Assembly (NCBI GenBank): GCA_902168105.1
Contig: CABHOY010000049.1
Location: 119,117-183,116, forward strand
DNA: 64,000 bases
Reading direction: 5' to 3'
DNA from: an uncultured Flavihumibacter sp.
Lineage (GTDB): Bacteria; Bacteroidota; Bacteroidia; Chitinophagales; Chitinophagaceae
The position numbers and the translations under genes were made by a program. Shown here piece by piece: positions 35,653-44,650 of the stretch. The number at the start of each line of letters is the position of its first letter. Position 1 is the stretch's first letter. The notes beneath the pieces were generated by a model, which saw only the letters and a program-made list of their open reading frames with translations, made no database searches and was not told the DNA's origin.

Positions 35653-36531
35653 TTATTTTCCTGAAGCTATTTTCTTGTCAAATGCCTTTTGCAGATCATT
35701 CAGTTGTTCGTCATATTCCTTTCTGTTCATGAAAACAGCCGGATTGTAGGCATCGCCTGGTTGATGCTTTTTATGAAGGTCAAACTGGCTGGCATGCGAA
35801 GCTACCCACAAGTCGAACTGAAGGCTTTTCATCGACTTCAGCGTATAGGCATAATCACTCGTGATCTGCGGATACGCCGGTATGGCGGAAAAGCTTTTTT
35901 CTGTAACGATGGTCGGCATATTAGCGATCAGGACCTTGTACGAACGTTGATCATCCTTCACGTCAAAGATAAAACTGCAGGAGCCTTTTGTATGCCCGGG
36001 ATGATGCAGCATAGTGAGCTGCATATCACCCAGTTTGATCACATCCTTATCATGTAGTATGCGGTCAATTTTTACCGGGAGGTAAAGCATCGTGTCATTA
36101 CCCATTGCATAGTCAGATCTTCCACCGTCATTCAATACCGCAGAATCCCCTGCATCTACCATCATTTTGGCGCCAGTCATCTTCTTAATAGCTGCCATAG
36201 CGCCCATATGGTCAAAGTGTGCCTGAGTGGTCAGAAGGATCTTGGTATCCGCCAATTTGAAGCCCAGTGCTTCTATATTGGCTTTGATCATGGGCGCTGA
36301 AGCCGCCAGGCCGGTATTGATAAGAATATTGCCCTTGCTGGTTGTGATAAGGTAACTGGCAAGGTCATATGTTCCTACGTAATACAGGTTACCGGCGATC
36401 CTGAAAGGCTGATACGCTGCGGACCATTCGGGTTTGTTCAGGTTGGGCTCGTGTACTTGCTGAGCGTGTGCCAGCACCGTGGATACCGAAAAGACGGTAG
36501 CGAGGAAGGTGTTTTTCAATAAGCTGTTCAT
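35653..36531 (-). CDS. GOB-like subclass B3 metallo-beta-lactamase
   Basis: The 292-aa periplasmic enzyme has a signal peptide (cleaved after AHAQ). Its metal-binding motif is QAHFDH at residues 103-108, with Gln where most B3 enzymes have the first His of HxHxDH; this is the hallmark of the GOB group. PGHTKGS, NMPTI (Met at the position GOB enzymes also use) and ASHASQF supply the other ligands. The start at 36531 gives the usual GOB length (about 290 aa); a frame reaching 36669 would lack a signal peptide at its N-terminus. B3 enzymes hydrolyse penicillins, cephalosporins and carbapenems; activity here is inferred. Confidence 0.9.
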   Translation of the reverse strand: MNSLLKNTFLATVFSVSTVLAHAQQVHEPNLNKPEWSAAYQPFRIAGNLYYVGTYDLASYLITTSKGNILINTGLAASAPMIKANIEALGFKLADTKILLTTQAHFDHMGAMAAIKKMTGAKMMVDAGDSAVLNDGGRSDYAMGNDTMLYLPVKIDRILHDKDVIKLGDMQLTMLHHPGHTKGSCSFIFDVKDDQRSYKVLIANMPTIVTEKSFSAIPAYPQITSDYAYTLKSMKSLQFDLWVASHASQFDLHKKHQPGDAYNPAVFMNRKEYDEQLNDLQKAFDKKIASGK

Positions 36532-36601
36532 TATCTCATATAAGTTGTCGTGCAAAGGTATTTCATCCATTGATACCATGAAAGAGCTTTCTTTATTTAC
36601 A

Positions 36602-37171
36602 CTAATAGGGTTTCTTTGAATGAATCGGAAATAACAGAGAGTCCTTAATGTATTGAGTGAATCTTTCAAAGCTTGTATCTCCGCAATTTCCTCCTACGGC
36701 TAATTTGCGATTATACGCCAGGAAATAATATGTGCCATCAAAGCAAATGTGACCGCCCTTAGTCTTCATCGTTTTTTCTTCTAAAAGACGCTCCGTTTGC
36801 GTTACTAAACTATTCCAGTGTATTGAATCGAGATTAAAACCGTATCCTTCGAAAGGAAGCACTTCATCATATCCGGCGGCAAACCCTGCAATGGCACCAC
36901 GATTTATTGGTAGTACCTCATAGACTACACCATGGACCTTATTGCTTTCTTTACTAAGATGTACTATGAAAGAGGTATCAAAACTTTCTTCACAACCGAA
37001 AACGAGGGTATTGCTGTCCGGAAAATCTTTACCAAGTGGAAGTGAGAATCCCTTCATCCTTGAAAGCATGTATAATATTGTGTCATTGTTGTTAGCATGG
37101 GTTATTTCCGGAGCTTTTTGTTGGCATGATACCAGGAATACAATTACAATAAATAAGTAAGGGGATTTCAT
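36602..37171 (-). CDS. Lipoprotein of unknown function
   Basis: The 189-aa protein has a clear lipobox (IVFLVSCQQK) when started at the ATG at 37171 rather than at 37195. The mature part has Cys residues (VFGCEES, GGHICFDG, GGNCGDT) and Gly-rich turns but no domain I recognise. It precedes the metallo-beta-lactamase gene by 70 bp on the same strand, so the two could share a transcript. Confidence 0.7.
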   Translation of the reverse strand: MKSPYLFIVIVFLVSCQQKAPEITHANNNDTILYMLSRMKGFSLPLGKDFPDSNTLVFGCEESFDTSFIVHLSKESNKVHGVVYEVLPINRGAIAGFAAGYDEVLPFEGYGFNLDSIHWNSLVTQTERLLEEKTMKTKGGHICFDGTYYFLAYNRKLAVGGNCGDTSFERFTQYIKDSLLFPIHSKKPY

Positions 37172-37276
37172 ATGGTTCTTAAGATTTAACGACAAATAAA
37201 GGCATTATACCGAATAAATAAAAGTGGCAGAATGTTTCATCGGTTTTCGTTATATTAACTCAATCAACCTTATATC

Positions 37277-39670
37277 ATGATAAGCAGCTACCTCAAGTTG
37301 GCCTGGCGGAATTTCCGCAGAAATCCCCTGTTTTCATTTATTAATGTTGCCGGACTGGCCATAGGGCTTACCTGTGTGCTGCTTGTTGTGCTCTTTGTGA
37401 AAAATGAACTGAGCTTTGATCGCTTCCACGAAAAAGGAGCGCAATTATATAGTATTACCACGACGATTAAGGATAACCGGGGAGAAAGGCAAACAATAAA
37501 TGCCTCCGGACAAGTACAGGGACCTGCTTTTAAAGCCGCTGTCCCTGAAATAGTGGATTATGTACGTTTCTGGAACGTAGGGGGCTTTAATATCATCGGT
37601 GATGAAAAGGCCCTTAACGTACAGGGGTTGTTTGCGGATAGCAGTTTTTTCAACCTGTTCTCTTTCCCGTTACTGCATGGTAATGCGTCAACAGCATTAT
37701 CTGACCCTCATTCCATTGTATTATCGGAACAAACGGCGGTCAGGTATTTCGGAAAAACAGATGTGGTAGGAAGAACATTGAGAATAGAAGAGCAGGGTAT
37801 TCAAACACTTACGGTAACAGCAGTAGCGAAAGCAATACCTGCAAATTCTTCCATCCGCTTTGATGTGGTGCTGCCATTCAGATTTGTCGAAACATTCTTT
37901 AAAGATGGCAGCTGGCTCAATCAATATCTTAGCACATTTGTATTGCTGCATCCGTTAGCGGACGTGAAAAAGGTAGAACAAAAGTTTTCGACTGTTTTTC
38001 AGGCAGGGGCGATGGAACAGATCCGCGATGCGAAGGGTAAGGATGATATTCCAACGCAACTGTCGTTTGGCTTGCAACCATTGGCGGATGTACACCTCCA
38101 TAGCGGGACCGTGCAAAGTGAAACAGGCATATTCGATGGCAGCCTGAATACCACATTATACATTTTATCAGGTATAGCAGCATTTATATTGCTCATGGCC
38201 TGTATCAACTTTGTGAACCTCAGTATTGCACATTCCCTGCAAAGAGCGAAAGAGATCGGTGTCAGGAAAGTAAATGGCAGTAACAGGTGGCAGATCATCG
38301 CACAGTTCTTAGTGGAAGCGACTGTGTTGTGTACTGCCGCTTTCCTGCTGGCAGCCCTTCTTAGCTGGTTATTATTGCCTGTGTTCAATTCATTGACCGG
38401 TAGGCATATAGAATTGAATATCGTAGAAGATGCGATGATATGGGCCACAGGGATAGCGATCATAGCCTTAAGTATAATGCTGACGGGCTTATACCCGGCT
38501 TTTGTACTTTCCCGTTTTAACGCGGTAGCCGTTTTGTATGGTAAACAGAAGACAGGTACAGGAAAGGGCTGGCTGGGAAAAAGCCTGGTCGTTTTCCAGT
38601 TTACGCTGGCTATTGGTTTTGTAACAGCTTCGCTGGTGTACTATCTCCAGATGAATTTTATCATGAACAAAGAGCTTGGTTATAACGCTTCTGATATGAT
38701 CAGCATCAAGCTGCCGCCACAGCGAAATCCTGATCAGTTGGTACGGCTGTTCCGCTCCGAGCTGGCGACATCGCCGGCTGTTGCACAGGTGTCAGGTTTT
38801 AATTCATGGGGAGAAAATAACATGGTGAAAGTGGGCGATAAGACGATACGCAGTCTGAAATTAAGAGTTGACGAGTTTTATATTCCGGGATTGGAAATTC
38901 CTTTAAAACAGGGAAGGAATTTCTCGGCCGACTTTGGTTCAGATTCGCTGTCTGTTATTGTAAATGAGGCATTCGTGCGACAAGCCGGATGGACGGATCC
39001 TATTGGTCAGCGGGTGCAACTAATGGGCGAATGGGAAGGCGATCTGCATATGACGGTAGCAGGCGTGGTGAAAGATCATCATTACAACTCGCTGAAGCAA
39101 GAGATCGGACCACAGGTATTGGTGATGAAGCATTATGAAAAGGTCCTCGTGAAAGCGCAACAGGGAAAATTGCCGGAGGCTTTGGCGGCAATTGAAAGGA
39201 TCTATAAAGAGCATCTGTCTGACAGCCCATTTCAGTTCAGCTTTATGGATGATGATATAAGCAGGCAGTATGGAGAAGAACGGCGCTGGCAACAGATTGT
39301 TGGCTATGTTACATTACTGTCCGTGTTTATTTGCTGCCTGGGATTATTCGGGCTGTCTTATTTAGCAGCCCGCCAGCGTACGCGCGAAATAGGCATACGG
39401 AAAGTATTGGGAGCAGGCGTTGCAGGTATAGCAGGTTTATTATCAAAAGACTATCTGAAACTGGTAATTATTGCGTTACTGGTAGCATCACCGCTTAGCT
39501 TTTTCTTAATGAACAGATGGCTTGATAATTTTGCATACCGTATTGATATAAGCTGGTGGATCTTCCTGCTTGCAGGTGCAATAGCAATATTCATAGCCCT
39601 GGCTACCGTAGGCTTCCACGCTATAAAAGCAGCATTGACGAATCCCGTGCAATCGTTAAGAAGCGAATAG
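37277..39670 (+). CDS. FtsX-like ABC transporter permease (MacB-type)
   Basis: The 797-aa protein is a double-unit permease of the Bacteroidota type: N-terminal WRNFRRNPLFSFINVAGLAIGL, a MacB-like periplasmic domain, an FtsX domain (FVNLSIAHSLQRAKEIGVRKVNGSNRWQI, in part), a second periplasmic domain and a second FtsX unit (LAARQRTREIGIRKVLGAG), ending NPVQSLRSE. Relatives work with a separate ATPase in lipoprotein transport, toxin export or signalling; no ATPase gene is adjacent. The C-terminus is complete although a remnant of another gene starts right behind the stop. Confidence 0.93.
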   Translation: MISSYLKLAWRNFRRNPLFSFINVAGLAIGLTCVLLVVLFVKNELSFDRFHEKGAQLYSITTTIKDNRGERQTINASGQVQGPAFKAAVPEIVDYVRFWNVGGFNIIGDEKALNVQGLFADSSFFNLFSFPLLHGNASTALSDPHSIVLSEQTAVRYFGKTDVVGRTLRIEEQGIQTLTVTAVAKAIPANSSIRFDVVLPFRFVETFFKDGSWLNQYLSTFVLLHPLADVKKVEQKFSTVFQAGAMEQIRDAKGKDDIPTQLSFGLQPLADVHLHSGTVQSETGIFDGSLNTTLYILSGIAAFILLMACINFVNLSIAHSLQRAKEIGVRKVNGSNRWQIIAQFLVEATVLCTAAFLLAALLSWLLLPVFNSLTGRHIELNIVEDAMIWATGIAIIALSIMLTGLYPAFVLSRFNAVAVLYGKQKTGTGKGWLGKSLVVFQFTLAIGFVTASLVYYLQMNFIMNKELGYNASDMISIKLPPQRNPDQLVRLFRSELATSPAVAQVSGFNSWGENNMVKVGDKTIRSLKLRVDEFYIPGLEIPLKQGRNFSADFGSDSLSVIVNEAFVRQAGWTDPIGQRVQLMGEWEGDLHMTVAGVVKDHHYNSLKQEIGPQVLVMKHYEKVLVKAQQGKLPEALAAIERIYKEHLSDSPFQFSFMDDDISRQYGEERRWQQIVGYVTLLSVFICCLGLFGLSYLAARQRTREIGIRKVLGAGVAGIAGLLSKDYLKLVIIALLVASPLSFFLMNRWLDNFAYRIDISWWIFLLAGAIAIFIALATVGFHAIKAALTNPVQSLRSE

Positions 39671-39786
39671 CTGTCACCCTTGTGAAGCGTTTTATAAACA
39701 AGCTTATTTTTCAGGTCCTGTTCCAATTCGTCACTTACCTTGATGTATTGCCTGAAATGACTGAGGATAATCTCAAATTGATCCAT
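39671..39786 (-). pseudogene. 5' remnant of a Crp/Fnr-family regulator gene
   Basis: Reading the minus strand from 39786, the first 38 codons (MDQFEIILSHFRQYIKVSD, then ELEQDLKNKLVYKTLHKGD) look like the start of a Bacteroidota Crp/Fnr regulator, up to the turn before the cyclic-nucleotide-binding barrel. The resemblance stops at about 39672, exactly at the stop codon of the FtsX-like gene on the other strand; beyond it the frame merely runs through that gene's complement. A deletion or rearrangement that joined the two genes tail to head explains this best. Confidence 0.6.
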
Positions 39787-39880
39787 CATTACCGGGGCTG
39801 TTTCTTTAGAAGTACAATTTTTTATAATACCGGTTTTTAAAGGGGATGATTGATGCAAATGTTTCAGAGGCTTATACCAA

Positions 39881-39912
39881 CAGAAAAGGCGCGATCAATC
39901 GCGCCTTTTCTG
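39881..39912 (-). terminator. Terminator of FG-GAP gene
   Basis: A 15-bp perfect stem (CAGAAAAGGCGCGAT and its complement) with a CA loop lies 20 bp beyond the stop of the minus-strand FG-GAP gene. Confidence 0.88.
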
Positions 39913-39931
39913 TTTAAGTATTTATATAAGT

Positions 39932-42238
39932 TTATTGCTTGATGATCTTTTCACGGAATATGTTGGTACCATTCTGTATGATCATTAAATATAGGCCGGG
40001 TGATAGTTCACCAATATTTATCTGTTCACTGCCACCTTTTATTTTTCCGACAGAGATATTTTTAACAGCTACTCCCTGCGTATTTAATAGTTGTATGGAG
40101 GTGTTATGTTTAGTGTCTAATCCATCGAACTGAATGGAAAGGTGATCAACGACGGGGTTTGGAAACGCTTTGACTGTAGCGATAGCGGAAGCAGTTGACG
40201 GCAGGAAGTTTTCAGCAGCAAGATTGCCGGCTGTCAGACCTGGATTAACCGCAATGCCATGATAAATAAAGGCCCCTCCCTCGCGGACCTGGGCTGCAGG
40301 TACGGCATAATTGGGAGCGCCAACAATGAGATCATCAAAGCCATCATGATTAACATCACCAGCGCAGGCCACACCTGTACCAAGGTTCGCATTCACCTGG
40401 TTACTCTGGATGGTGGCTCCTGGTATTGGATTAACGCCTATTGCGCGGCCATAATGCACATAAGCCATTCCTTCCATACTTTGTCCGCTGGATTCGGTCC
40501 AGGAACCGATAACAATATCAGCAAAGCCGTCAGCATTCAGATCTCCCGCGCCGGCAATGCTTGCGCCGTAGGCTGTATTGTCCTGAGGACTCGGAAGTGC
40601 TGTGTTAGGTTCATTATGAATACCACTCCCACTACCCTGATAAACAAAAACGGTATCACCGAATGGTGCAAAAAATCTGGGTGCACTTACAAGTATATCA
40701 TCAAAGCCATCATGATTGATATCACCGGCAGCGGCTACTTTATAACCAAAATTTTCTGTATGCCCGATCAGTGCAACGTTGGGGTTCATATCTATCCCGT
40801 AAAGGCTCCCATAGTAAATGCAGACGCTTCCATAAAATGGCGGGCCTACTATTGACTGAATAGATCCAACCAGCACATCATCGAATCCATCGCCGTTTAC
40901 ATCCCCGGCACCTGATGCGCTTCTTCCGAATATTCCGTTAGGTATAGATCTTTCAAGCATGGTAGGGGCCATACCACTTAGACCGAAAGGACTTCCATAA
41001 TAGATCCAGACGATCCCATGATTGCTGAATTGACTCGGCGAATCCCATTCACCGGCAACAACGTCATCATATCCATCGCCATTTACATCCCCGGCAGATG
41101 ATAATACTTCACCGAGAAAAGCCTGTGGGGTTGAGCCATCAATAATTTCGGAGGGCGTTGTCGTCAGGCCGCCAGGAGTTCCTTTGTAAACATAGAACCG
41201 TCCCCTGAACCCTGATAAAGGCGCCTGATCGTATTGCGGTGCGCCGATCACGATATCAGCAGAACCATCGCCATTTATATCGCCTGCTGCAGCTACGGTA
41301 TATCCGAATTGGGCGTTTACAATATCGGATTCCAGTATGGTGTAAACGTTTGGATTGATGCCATTTGAACTGCTGTAATAAATGAATGCAGCACCTTCGT
41401 CTACCTGCCCGTTTTTATAACGCGGAACGCCTACAATAACGTCATCATAGCCATCGTTATTCAGATCACCAGCGCCGGCTACGCTCCAGCCGAGCAGTGC
41501 TTCCGGCCGGTTACTTTGCAAGAAGGAATTGGCGTTTTGTGGTGTGGAATTAGCCAGCAGAGGATCAATAGTAACGGGATAGGTCGCATCCTTTGCATCA
41601 ACCTCTATCCGGATAAGATCATCTATCAAAGAAAAGTAAGCAGGTAAAGATCTGCCTTTTGCATCCCAGACAGCAAGACCGCTATAGGAAAGCTGTTGTT
41701 TGCCGTTCTTAAACAATAGATTGGTATTGCTATGTTTTTCAGCGATCCATCCTTCGGAAACATCCAGTTGGACGCTTATTTTCCTGGTAGCAGAAGAAGG
41801 CTGTTGTATGATAAAATTCTGTCGTACACCTTGTTCGTTATTCACATATTCAACCGTAAACTTTCCGTTGTGATTAAACCGGATGGTATTATCATTCAGG
41901 GATGTTAACGGGTCCTTTACCAGACTGCCCATCAGCTTACCGTCAGCTGTAATGTTTTGCAACGTCAGGCCGAAAGACCAGTCAGGGTCGCCTCCGCCGG
42001 GTACAACCGTCATCTTCTGTCCTGTATACGTAGCATCTAAATTGTTGTTGCGGTTAGGGCTCTGGTAGGCGGCGGTGGTATTTTGCCAGCGGATGAAGTA
42101 TTCACTTCGTGTAATGACTGTTTTGATGTTTTCCAGTTTTTCCTTTTCAATAACGGGATCTGTTGTTTTAGCGACCGACAGGTATGAGGGAAATAGGGAA
42201 ACAAAGAAAAGTAGTGTTTTCATGTAGCGTTTTTTCAT
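39932..42238 (-). CDS. FG-GAP repeat (integrin alpha-like) T9SS protein
   Basis: The 768-aa secreted protein has a signal peptide, an N-terminal beta domain (about 30-225), then seven FG-GAP repeats recognised by AGD-N-DG-DD (for example GAGDLNNDGYDDVIVG and CAGDVNHDGFDDLIVG), which form a calcium-binding beta propeller. It ends in a T9SS type A sorting domain (VKAFPNPVVDHLSIQF, GLYLMII). It is probably a surface or secreted adhesion protein. It is a single gene followed by a strong terminator. Confidence 0.93.
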   Translation of the reverse strand: MKKRYMKTLLFFVSLFPSYLSVAKTTDPVIEKEKLENIKTVITRSEYFIRWQNTTAAYQSPNRNNNLDATYTGQKMTVVPGGGDPDWSFGLTLQNITADGKLMGSLVKDPLTSLNDNTIRFNHNGKFTVEYVNNEQGVRQNFIIQQPSSATRKISVQLDVSEGWIAEKHSNTNLLFKNGKQQLSYSGLAVWDAKGRSLPAYFSLIDDLIRIEVDAKDATYPVTIDPLLANSTPQNANSFLQSNRPEALLGWSVAGAGDLNNDGYDDVIVGVPRYKNGQVDEGAAFIYYSSSNGINPNVYTILESDIVNAQFGYTVAAAGDINGDGSADIVIGAPQYDQAPLSGFRGRFYVYKGTPGGLTTTPSEIIDGSTPQAFLGEVLSSAGDVNGDGYDDVVAGEWDSPSQFSNHGIVWIYYGSPFGLSGMAPTMLERSIPNGIFGRSASGAGDVNGDGFDDVLVGSIQSIVGPPFYGSVCIYYGSLYGIDMNPNVALIGHTENFGYKVAAAGDINHDGFDDILVSAPRFFAPFGDTVFVYQGSGSGIHNEPNTALPSPQDNTAYGASIAGAGDLNADGFADIVIGSWTESSGQSMEGMAYVHYGRAIGVNPIPGATIQSNQVNANLGTGVACAGDVNHDGFDDLIVGAPNYAVPAAQVREGGAFIYHGIAVNPGLTAGNLAAENFLPSTASAIATVKAFPNPVVDHLSIQFDGLDTKHNTSIQLLNTQGVAVKNISVGKIKGGSEQINIGELSPGLYLMIIQNGTNIFREKIIKQ

Positions 42239-42441
42239 AAAAGGGATTTTGGGTTTATAGAATATTTACATAGTATTTGAGGGTATAAGGGAATGTGTAC
42301 AGTTATAGGTCGATATTAAGACAAGATAACATATTTTATCTATACCTGTTGCAACTGAACGTAATATTTCACCATGTAAATGGGGGTTATCGGCTATGCT
42401 CTGATCGATATTTTTACAATGGCTTTATAGTTAGCTATTTA

Positions 42442-43275
42442 TTAAAGTGCGGCGCCACAGTATTTGCAGAAACGTGCATCATGGTCATGACCTTCTCTTC
42501 CACAGGAGGGGCAGGCCTGACTATCCTGTTTCTGACCTTTGGCAGCAAGTGCCATTTCAGTAGTAACAATACCGGTGGGCACAGCAATGATACCATAACC
42601 TAATAGCATGATAAAACTGGCAATCAGTTTGCCAAGAGGTGTAACAGGTGCTATGTCTCCATAACCCACCGTCGTGATCGTCACAATTGCCCAGTAAACA
42701 GATTGTGGAATACTGGTAAATCCATTGTTGGGGCCTTCCACCAGATAGATGATCGATCCGAGGATAACAACAGTGCTTATAACAAATAAAATGAAAATAC
42801 TGATCTTACGGATACTGTTGAGAATAGCAACATACAGGAAACGCATTTCCGATATAAAATGCACCAGCTTGAAGATCCTGAATACCCGTAAGAGCCGCAG
42901 CGCCCGAAACACTAACAGGGACTGAGAACCAATATATACAAAGCTGAGATAGCTTGGAATAATAGCTAGCAGGTCTATAATACCCAGTACACTGAACAGG
43001 TATTTTAAAGGCTTCCGGATACAGATCAGCCTCAGGATATATTCCACCGTAAAGGTCAACGTGAAAAACCATTCCAGTATGAAAAAGGTCCGGCCATGCC
43101 GGGCATGTAACGATGTTACACTGTCAAGCATTACAACTACAATACTTAAAAGAATGAAAACAAGTAACGTGATATCGAATACTTTTCCCGCGGTCGTATG
43201 AGATTCATAAATAACCTCATGCAACCTGGATTGCCATGGATGCAGCTCATCATTATCAGGGGCTTTTTGTTCCAT
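42442..43275 (-). CDS. Voltage-gated potassium channel with C-terminal zinc ribbon
   Basis: The 277-aa protein has six transmembrane segments. S4 carries regularly spaced Arg residues (FRALRLLRVFRIFKL), and the pore contains the K+ filter TTVGYGD. After S6 a short cytoplasmic tail ends in a four-Cys zinc ribbon (CPSCG ... FCKYCG) with HDHDAR between. The channel core is standard for bacterial Kv-type proteins. The small terminal zinc ribbon replaces the usual coiled coil or ligand-binding domain and may be a metal- or redox-sensing gate. Confidence 0.92.
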   Translation of the reverse strand: MEQKAPDNDELHPWQSRLHEVIYESHTTAGKVFDITLLVFILLSIVVVMLDSVTSLHARHGRTFFILEWFFTLTFTVEYILRLICIRKPLKYLFSVLGIIDLLAIIPSYLSFVYIGSQSLLVFRALRLLRVFRIFKLVHFISEMRFLYVAILNSIRKISIFILFVISTVVILGSIIYLVEGPNNGFTSIPQSVYWAIVTITTVGYGDIAPVTPLGKLIASFIMLLGYGIIAVPTGIVTTEMALAAKGQKQDSQACPSCGREGHDHDARFCKYCGAAL

Positions 43276-43394
43276 ACCTGAATATACATCTTTTCTGTCA
43301 CCTTAGTTTTAATGTAAAGCGCAGGAGATGCTCGTTGTTATCAATAACAACCTTACATTTATAATACTAAATTTATCACTTAAAATCATCCGTT

Positions 43395-44312
43395 ATGACT
43401 AACCACAAATTATTCACTAATTGTTTCTGGCTTGATAACCAGGCTGAAGAAGCGGCGAAATTCTATACCTCTATCTTCCCGCAATCAGGTATAGGTGATA
43501 TTACGAGATATGGCAAGGAAGGGTATGAAATTCATAAACGACCCGAAGGCTCTGTGATGACCATTGAGTTCCAATTAGGTGGTATGCCGTTTCTCGGATT
43601 AAATGGAGGTCCGGTATTCACGCCCAATCCTTCGATCTCTTACTTCGTAGTTTGTGAAACACCAGCGGAAACAGATGCGCTCTGGAAAAACCTGGCAGAA
43701 GGTGGGATGGTGCTGATGGAGATGGACAAATATCCATGGAGTGAAAAATATGGCTGGGTGCAGGACAGATATGGTTTTTCCTGGCAGGTCTCCCTGGGAA
43801 AATTGTCTGACACCAACGGACAGATCATCACACCATCTCTGATGTTTGTAAAAGAGCAGGCGGGTAGAGCAGAGGAGGCTATTCAGTTTTACTCTGCTGT
43901 TTTCAGGGATTCCCTTACGCGTGGTATCTTGAAGAATGGGCCGGGAGAAGAGAATCCGGAGGGCATGGTGAAACACGCACAATTTAATCTGGCAGGAGAG
44001 GAGTTTATGATAATGGATAGTGCAGCAGCGCATAATTTTTCTTTCAATGAAGCGATATCATTCGTAGTGCATTGCAAAAACCAGGAGGAAATTGATTATT
44101 ACTGGGAACAGCTGACAACAGGTGGAGGTCAGGAAAGCGAATGCGGGTGGCTGAAGGATAAGTTTGGCGTATCCTGGCAGGTAGAACCTATACAATTGAT
44201 CGATATGTTAAAAAGCCCTGATAAGGAGAAGACGGAGCGTGTTATGAAAGCTTTTATGCAGATGAAGAAGTTTGATCTTCAAAAGCTGGAAGCGGCTTTT
44301 GAAGGTCGATGA
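43395..44312 (+). CDS. Two-domain VOC (PhnB-like) protein
   Basis: The 305-aa soluble protein contains two PhnB-like VOC domains (about 5-150 and 155-285). Each has the FY--IFP/VF start (AAKFYTSIFPQSG; EAIQFYSAVFRDS), a GxxFxxLNGG or GEEFMIMDS strand, and an FGVSWQV-type end. Two-domain members of this family lack the full metal site and their function is not known. It is a single gene. Confidence 0.88.
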   Translation: MTNHKLFTNCFWLDNQAEEAAKFYTSIFPQSGIGDITRYGKEGYEIHKRPEGSVMTIEFQLGGMPFLGLNGGPVFTPNPSISYFVVCETPAETDALWKNLAEGGMVLMEMDKYPWSEKYGWVQDRYGFSWQVSLGKLSDTNGQIITPSLMFVKEQAGRAEEAIQFYSAVFRDSLTRGILKNGPGEENPEGMVKHAQFNLAGEEFMIMDSAAAHNFSFNEAISFVVHCKNQEEIDYYWEQLTTGGGQESECGWLKDKFGVSWQVEPIQLIDMLKSPDKEKTERVMKAFMQMKKFDLQKLEAAFEGR

Positions 44313-44650
44313 AATATAGACAAGCTTACAGGCTTGTCACTTTCCTGGCTGAAGCCGGATGGTTAGGTTAGATCTCTACAGAGGTCACCGGTGTAAAAGA
44401 TCTTAATCTGAAACAACAAGGGAATAAAGTAAAGGGGTGCAGATCGCGCTCCTTTTTTAGTTACATCCTTGCGTAACTTATTTATTACCTGAAAAGGTGA
44501 TGGCGAACAATAAATAGATCGCAATCGCGACGCTATAACTTACGAAAAAGTAGTGCAGGCAAATTGCAGCAGATAATAGTAACTTAGTGACAAGTTAACC
44601 TACAGGTACCATTGGCACCAACCCTATTGAAAAATGAAAACCTCAAAGAA
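44313..44650 (+). other. 338-bp intergenic region
   Basis: It holds a small hairpin (GACAAGC / GCTTGTC, 44319-44338) right after the VOC gene and a terminator-like stem at 44431-44455 followed by six T. In-frame TTG codons at 44612 and 44627 could extend the kinase-like gene upstream, but I see no other coding sequence. Confidence 0.4.
44431..44457 (+). terminator. Probable terminator
   Basis: AAAGGGGTGC pairs with GCGCTCCTTT (two wobble pairs) around AGATC and is followed by TTT. It lies 118 bp after the VOC gene. Confidence 0.5.

Noticed and set aside
39451..39858. A full-length 135-codon gene in place of the Crp remnant
   Set aside because: Only codons from 39786 to about 39672 look like Crp; the rest is the complement of the permease gene, so I list a remnant only.
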